Assembly (NCBI GenBank): GCA_907163345.1
Contig: CAJQUN010001069.1
Span: 1 to 64,000 of the forward strand
DNA: 64,000 nucleotides
Origin: Haberlea rhodopensis
Taxonomy: Eukaryota > Streptophyta > Magnoliopsida > Lamiales > Gesneriaceae
Direction: 5' to 3'
The position numbers and the translations under genes were made by a program. The notes beneath the pieces are model-generated. The model ran no database searches. It was not told the origin of the DNA and saw nothing but the letters and a program-made list of their open reading frames with translations. How positions within the stretch are numbered: the first letter of the stretch is position 1; each line of letters opens with the position of its first letter. Positions 58,379-64,000 of this stretch are shown here, piece by piece.

Positions 58379-61103
58379 CATATCCTACTCGGCTGCTCTT
58401 GTATTTTATTGTAATGATCGTGTTGTTTCTTTGTCATGGATAGTCAGATATATGACTGGTCAAATATTTATTTACTTATAATCTTCTTTTGACATGTTCC
58501 TTGATTCATAAGAAATATATAATAATATACGTGGGATGATGCTTAGTAACCGAGTAATCGTATAAGTACCTACAAAGGCTACTTAGCCATGCAAAAAAAA
58601 TTACATAAATTTATTGTTTAACTTAGAATCTCAATGGCAAGACAGATAAACATAAATATACTCTACCTGTAGTTTTAGTTTATTAACTAGAAGATAAATA
58701 CCAAGAGACTAGATCACGCCGGAACAGTCTACTCGCGACATTACTAAAGATCCAGTTGCTTGTAGCTTTCCGGGGGGAACCCGAAGTCATCCATCTTCCT
58801 CATCAACTATAAGCTATGAATCATGACCATTTACCAGTTCATCGAATGCATTCTATGCAGAACTCTTGGAGGGCTTCGTTTCTCGATAACCGGAATTAGG
58901 TTCTCCATGAGCTGCTAAAATGTGGATAGATAACTATTATGTAAAATAAGTTGGCAGTAAAGCTTTGAGTGGATGCATTGTTATTAACACAGAGACAACT
59001 AGAACTGATATAAACAATACAATCCGCGATGAAGCCACGAGTCGTGAAAGAGAACTAATCTCAAACTCGAAAAATTTAGGAGAAGCAAAATCATATTTAG
59101 TATATAATTATTCATAGTATATAATTATTCATACATAGGAAAACATAAAGCAGGGAACCAACTGCCCTACCAGCCATATGGTTTCGCGATGACAGGTGAT
59201 AGGAATCATATAATTTAAGGTCGGATAATCACTCCAAAGAAAATTGATCTGGAATCAAAACCAGAGCTATAGCAAATCTAAACAATTTAAGAGATGATTA
59301 CTTCTATTGGAGAGTAATGGAAATATACCATCAATTCGCACTTGAAGAATCGATATGCAAACCTACTAGACAAACTTTACACATAATTTTTCAGAATCAC
59401 AGGCGAAATACAGACTAAAGAGACGGAGCAACCACGTATCATAAGCCTAATTATAAAGATAAAAGTTGGTTCAGACACACAATACTTCACTAAAGCACAT
59501 TTTCACAAATTTTGTAAACTCCTCGAGAATGGAAATTAGTAGCATAAATCTAGCATTGGTAGAAACTCAGCCAATTCAGCACGTATAAAAGTTGGTATTC
59601 TTCATATGCTACCACAAAGATACGATAAAGCAGATCTTATCAAGGTTCCTTTCCAAAAAAAGGTAGATTATTTCACATGTTATCAATGGTTCTCATCAAA
59701 AAAATTCATTATCATCTACTTTTAAGCAAGAAATGGTCTGTTGGAAGCAGCAGTTACCACCTGCCAGACTGTCTAATGTTTTAAAAGATTGAATTGGACT
59801 ATCATCATCAATTATAACTTTTCGTACAAAAGACGACACTTTGTCCTATATAGCACATTTAATTTTCCTGGTCTATCATGTTTAGAAGTAAACTCTCAAG
59901 TCCTAGTTCAGTATAGAGGTAAAAGACACCGAAGATTAATGGAAATGAAGAATCGGAGCTTTCTAGCGGCTCCAAGGGTCAAAATTGTTTCATGTGTACC
60001 CCAAAACTACGAAGACGAAATAAGGAAATAGATTCGGTTTTATAAATCTTGGATGATGATTCTCAAGATCATGAGATTCCTATCAAATTAATAAAAATGC
60101 CTATGCTAGCACTTTGAATATCACGATGTATGTTGAATCGACAATAAAACGACATAAAATATTAATAGAATTATAGCCTACACAGATTATGTTCGAAGTT
60201 ATCAATATTTAACAAAGATTAACAGAGCAAAAAGAGTTTTCAAACATCTGGATGCTGTTGACTATACTCCAACAGAATGGCCGTGGGATATATAGCAGGG
60301 AACGAAATCTAAACTATTTTTTTACTGTGGAAATTGCTCTGACCAGAAAATGCATGCTTAATAAAAATATGAAAACTGTCTTAAGGATAACAGTACAAAT
60401 TTACCATTGCTCAGCCTATCTTACTAGATGACACAAAATTCCAAAAACTCTAATTTCTTACCCAAAAATCTGTCGAAGTAAAAAAACAACTGTTATTTAC
60501 TAGTAAAAGATCCGACTGCTAAGGGGAAGAAGTAATAGAAACCAAAATACAGAGCATTGTCATGTGACAGAGATCTCTACATTTCTGCAAAAATCTAAAG
60601 GAAACACACTGTAAACTGTCAAGCAATTTAGTAGCATTAGAAAAGCCATACCTGTTTATGTCGCTGCTTCTCCGAATCACCCTGCAAAACGATGTGATTT
60701 ATTTAGAAACTTCCTCGAAATGATAGGAAAAAAGACAAATATTTAGGATGAAATACTGTAGAGAAAAACGTTATAAGCAGACACAAGCATCCATAACCAA
60801 ATAACGCCATCTACACAGTAAAAACACTGTGTTTCGTAGACAGATTGTTGTTTCGGAATGACTTACGAGAGCTAAAGAAAGAATAACAAAAATGTGCTTC
60901 CTGCATCTACGAGGAGATGCAAAACCATTGCCATCAACAATGTTTGAATCAGATGATCAAATAATCAGAATAAACAAAAGGTCTCATGTTTGAAATCATG
61001 AGTTAATATGTCGATTTCGAAAATTCAAAATCATAAATAGAGAAAAATAGAAATGGATTACAACATACCACCAACTGCATATCTTAGTGAGTTAATTGTA
61101 CTC
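58379..61103 (-). other. Gene-poor region with two possible minus-strand exons
   Basis: 60683-60654 on the minus strand reads CGTTTTGCAG then GGTGATTCGGAGAAGC...CATAAACAG then GTATGG, a perfectly bordered 30-nt exon encoding GDSEKQRHKQ. Near 58917, TTTTAGCAG precedes a candidate last exon; one frame reads HGEPNSGYRETKPSKSSA then stop, another LMENLIPVIEKRSPPRVLHR. I do not recognise the protein. The rest (58490-60640 and 60690-61100) shows no open frame with family features. The copia LTR at 61109 lies where upstream exons would be expected. Confidence 0.3.
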
Positions 61104-61108
61104 GGGGT

Positions 61109-61536
61109 TGTTGGAATTTAATACAATAAATAATTGGGTATTCGATATACCTGCAGCGGAAGATTATTCCAGATCTTTTGCGCTCGTCTACTAGCCTCGA
61201 TTGTTGAACAGCCTCTCGCTGACTTGGTAGATTACTACTAGAGTAATCTACTCTAATTGCACACCTTAAGCCCTTGGAGACGTTGGTGATTCTCCAAGAG
61301 GGACGTTTTATCGTGATATGAGAATGAGAGTGAACTCTTTGGTATCTGGAATAGAAGAGGGTAGTCTTCTATTTATAGGGCTCAAGCCCTAACCCTAGGT
61401 CATACCTGCCTTGTCGGGTTGACGGCCAGGGTTTGGCACTGTGCCTAATATGTATGTCTATTGGGTAATGGGCCATAAGCCCAACCCATGGATGTATTGG
61501 GTATTGGGCCATGAGCCCAACCCATTTAAATCTACA
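61109..61536 (-). repeat. 3' LTR of the right-hand copia
   Basis: 428 bp, minus strand TGTAGATTTAAATGGG...AATTCCAACA. A TATA-like CCCTATAAATAG (rc of 61370-61381) fits an LTR promoter. AGCCCAACCCAT and GGGCCAT units repeat at 61465-61530. Confidence 0.85.
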
Positions 61537-62591
61537 TCTCCCACTCATACATATTTGAATCATTATTCACATCATTTCTCAATCGTCTTTCATTCACGTC
61601 GCCCTCTCTCATACAGGGAATAAAGCGTGCGACCAAGCGAGAAGGAACGGTGAGGAGAATTATATTAAGTCATCACCAAACTAACATAATTCTACAACTC
61701 AGAAACTCGCATATACCCCAAACTAGTGTGGTCGCATCAGACCAAGCATCTATGATCCCTCATATTATAATATAGCATGCTTGACTCTCTCAATTATGTA
61801 TCTATGCTCATGACTATGTCAAAAACAAATTTCGACTTAGTCGGCCGGCCTATGAGCCATAGAACAAAATGATGCGTTACCAACTTGGTTCTTCCTCGGC
61901 CACTCATGCCAATCAGTTTGGTCTTGACAGCTTTCCCAGACATGCTCCGACAGACCGCATCAATCTTGGCCATTGGATACATGCTAAAGTAGCGTCATCA
62001 AGCTTACACCTTGTGACATGGTCCAGAGTCCCAAAGGGTACATTAGAACAAATAAAGCGCTCACACAGTGACGAAGCAGGAATCCTTTCTATCACTCCAC
62101 TATTGTGGTCGAACTTACTCAGCACATGTAGTATGTATACATGCTATGATGGAGCTCCCACTCAACTTGGGTATGTCACGCTCTTAACATCATACGAATC
62201 TGAGTCCAATGGCTACAAAAAGCACATGACTTGCGCATTGCGAGATACCATCTACCAGCAATTCGCACATTCGGCTATAAACAGACTTTTATGGAGGTTG
62301 GACGTACTCCATAATTGATCTAATCAGATCTCATCTTAGCCTCCTGCTAAGGCGACTATAGTATTATCATTACTACCTTCCTCGTTCCTCCAAGCGCGAA
62401 GGGATCATGTCATACATGATCTTCAAGTCTCATCCTGCTCGCTATCAAAGCGCCAGGGTGATTGCCCGTGTGAGTGAGCCAATCAAAGTCTGGTGACATT
62501 CTCATATGAACATAGTACCTCAACAAACTAATAAGAACAAACAAATCTTATTAATAAATAAATTGTTCTTACAGGCAAAAATATAACGTAT
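61537..62591 (-). other. Copia pol-to-LTR spacer with an antisense open frame
   Basis: 1055 bp between the pol stop and the LTR. The opposite strand holds a 149-codon frame (61869-62318, starting MMRYQLGSSSATHANQF), and the sense strand has a 70-codon frame (62125-61913). Neither matches a family I know. The older relative at 11716-12118 keeps the antisense ATG but has an in-frame stop 16 codons on. Confidence 0.6.
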
Positions 62592-64000
62592 TTAAATCCT
62601 ACGAAGCCCCATAGCACCAATATGTCGTAGGAACAAATCTCTACGTAATGGCTTGGTAAATGGATCAGCAACCATTTCACCCGTAGGAATATGCCTCAGA
62701 ATCACATGACCATGTGCAATATTATCTCGAATAAAGTGATATTTGGTGTCAATATGCTTTGTTCTCCCATGATACTTAGGATCTTTCGTATAAGCCAAAG
62801 CTGCCATGTTATCACAATAGATGACAACGGCCTCATCTACATGCGCAGAAACTCGCAAACTTTGTAGAAATCTTCTTAACCATATTGCCTCTTGAACTGC
62901 TGATGTGCATGCTATATACTCAGCTTCCATAGTAGATAGAGAGATACAAGGCTGCTTCTTACTACACCATGTGATAGTTGCGCCTCCCAACATGAAAGCA
63001 TATCCCGATGTGGATTTGCGCTCATCTCTATCCGCTGAGCCATCAGCATCACTGTATCCAACAAGTTTTAAGCTGTTTCCATGGTAGCACAAAGAGATAT
63101 CACTTGTTCCTTTTAGATATCTAAGTATCCTCTTGATTGCCATCCAATGAGCAAATCCAGGATTACTTTGATATCTACTCACCATTCCAACAGCAAAGCA
63201 CAGGTCTGGTCGAGTACACATCATTGCATACATCAAACTCCCTACAGCGCTAGCATATGGAATTTTACTCATACGTGCTTTTTCTTCTTCTGTTTTAGGG
63301 CACAAATCCTTGCTAAGGACATTACCTTTGTCCATGGGAGTGTCAACAGGTTTAGCATTATGCATATGAAACCGCTCTAACATCCTTTTGATGTAAGCCT
63401 CTTGAGATAAGCATAGTAGCTTCTTAGAGCGGTCACGGTGTAACTTAACACCAAGTATGTATTCAGCTTCCCCCATGTCCTTCATCTCAAAAATTGAGGA
63501 CAACCACCTCTGAGTGGTGACAATCATTTCCATGTCATTTCCAGCCAATAATATATCGTCCACATATAGCGAGAGAATCAGAAACTTCTTTTCGCATCTC
63601 TTGACATATACGCAATGATCCTCTTCAACCATCGTAAAGCCTATCTCATTGATAGCTCGATGAAATCGATGATACCATTGTCTAGACGACTGTTTCAGAC
63701 CATAAATGGAACGTTTGAGACGGCAAACTCTGCGCTCTTGTCCCTCTATCTGAAATCCCATGGGTTGATCCATGTATATTTCTTCGTCTAGTTCTCCATT
63801 GAGAAACGCTGTCTTGACATCCATCTGGAATAGTTCCAGGTCAAGGTGGGCGACTAAGGCTAAAATGAGGCGAATGGAGGCAAACCTCACCACAGGAGAG
63901 AATGTGTCTTCGTAATCAACACCCACTTTTTGAGTATACCCTTTAGCCACAAGACGAGCTTTAAACTTATCGATTGAACCATCTGCCTTACGTTTGACCT
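62592..64000 (-). CDS. Copia pol polyprotein, RT and RNase H (partial, open)
   Basis: One uninterrupted minus-strand frame from the window edge (KADGSIDKFKARLVAKGYTQ) to a stop at 62594-62592. RT shows VDYEDTFSPVVRFASIRLIL, ELFQMDVKTAFLNGELDEEI, SIYGLKQSSRQWY and the active site LSLYVDDILLAGND. The connection reads YASAVGSLMYAMMCTRPDLC. RNase H reads GYSDADGSADRDERKSTSGY, STMEAEYIACTSAVQEAIW, IYCDNMAALAYTKDPKYHGR and HIDTKYHFIRDNI. The wording resembles Angela/TAR/Tork-type copias. No frameshift or stop was seen. Upstream integrase, protease and gag lie outside the window. Confidence 0.93.
   Translation of the reverse strand, partial: VKRKADGSIDKFKARLVAKGYTQKVGVDYEDTFSPVVRFASIRLILALVAHLDLELFQMDVKTAFLNGELDEEIYMDQPMGFQIEGQERRVCRLKRSIYGLKQSSRQWYHRFHRAINEIGFTMVEEDHCVYVKRCEKKFLILSLYVDDILLAGNDMEMIVTTQRWLSSIFEMKDMGEAEYILGVKLHRDRSKKLLCLSQEAYIKRMLERFHMHNAKPVDTPMDKGNVLSKDLCPKTEEEKARMSKIPYASAVGSLMYAMMCTRPDLCFAVGMVSRYQSNPGFAHWMAIKRILRYLKGTSDISLCYHGNSLKLVGYSDADGSADRDERKSTSGYAFMLGGATITWCSKKQPCISLSTMEAEYIACTSAVQEAIWLRRFLQSLRVSAHVDEAVVIYCDNMAALAYTKDPKYHGRTKHIDTKYHFIRDNIAHGHVILRHIPTGEMVADPFTKPLRRDLFLRHIGAMGLRRI

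Larger units (their letters stand above)
61109..64000 (-). mobile_element. Copia element, 3' part, running off the window
   Basis: Minus strand: open pol (64000-62592), a spacer of 1055 bp, polypurine tract GAGTGGGAGA (rc of 61537-61546) and 3' LTR 61109-61536. The open pol and clear ends suggest a younger insertion than the other copias here. The 5-bp flank GGGGT at 61104-61108 is the expected left target duplication; its partner lies beyond the window. Confidence 0.9.

Noticed and set aside
1..64000. CRISPR arrays, bacterial operons, riboswitches, rRNA
   Set aside because: The DNA is plainly plant nuclear; repeats lack the regular unit-spacer pattern of CRISPR, and no rRNA or full tRNA cloverleaf was seen by eye.

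Overview
This window is nuclear DNA from a flowering plant, most likely a eudicot. Genes are spliced with GT-AG introns. The DNA between and inside genes is A+T-rich and packed with Ty1/copia, Ty3/gypsy, LINE, SINE, TRIM, MITE and foldback sequences. Three host genes can be supported. All function calls come from reading the sequence and recalling the families; no database search was run.

Layout. 3-253: last exon of a GH3 beta-xylosidase/arabinofuranosidase, frame-shifted by a 5-bp tandem duplication. 1154-10095: an 8.9-kb LTR element with 2.6-kb LTRs and no visible gag or pol (LARD type), flanked by a perfect 5-bp target duplication. 10340-12118: a small inverted-repeat element and a decayed copia LTR. 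14102-18318: a foldback element split by a gypsy solo LTR, which is itself split by a Sirevirus-like solo LTR. 18933-42997: a complete 21-exon gene for a C2/EF-hand phosphatidylserine decarboxylase (PSD2/PSD3 type), about 655 aa. Its introns hold several copia elements, an RTE-like LINE, a TRIM and a SINE. 43939-52700: gene-free repeats, including a hAT-type element, copia and gypsy remnants and a Mutator-like MITE. 54079-57058: a complete four-exon tubby-like F-box protein gene, 428 aa. 57776-61100: a DNA-transposon-like repeat and hints of a minus-strand gene. 61109-64000: the 3' part of a young-looking copia element on the minus strand, with open pol running off the window edge.

The two intact genes act separately. 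The decarboxylase makes phosphatidylethanolamine from phosphatidylserine in the endomembranes, probably under Ca2+ control. The tubby-like protein is a phosphoinositide-binding F-box protein. Nothing suggests they are co-regulated; they are same-strand neighbours about 11 kb apart.

The most unusual material is in the LTRs. Arrays of short perfect palindromes built on GATCGATC or CGCCTGAGGCG occur in three separate elements. A conserved CCGCT-n-GAGCG cluster is shared by the LARD LTRs and the gypsy solo LTR, and related AGCG/CGCT repeats fill part of the LARD interior. The SINE and the LINEs also share a 3' tail, which suggests the SINE's mobilising partner.
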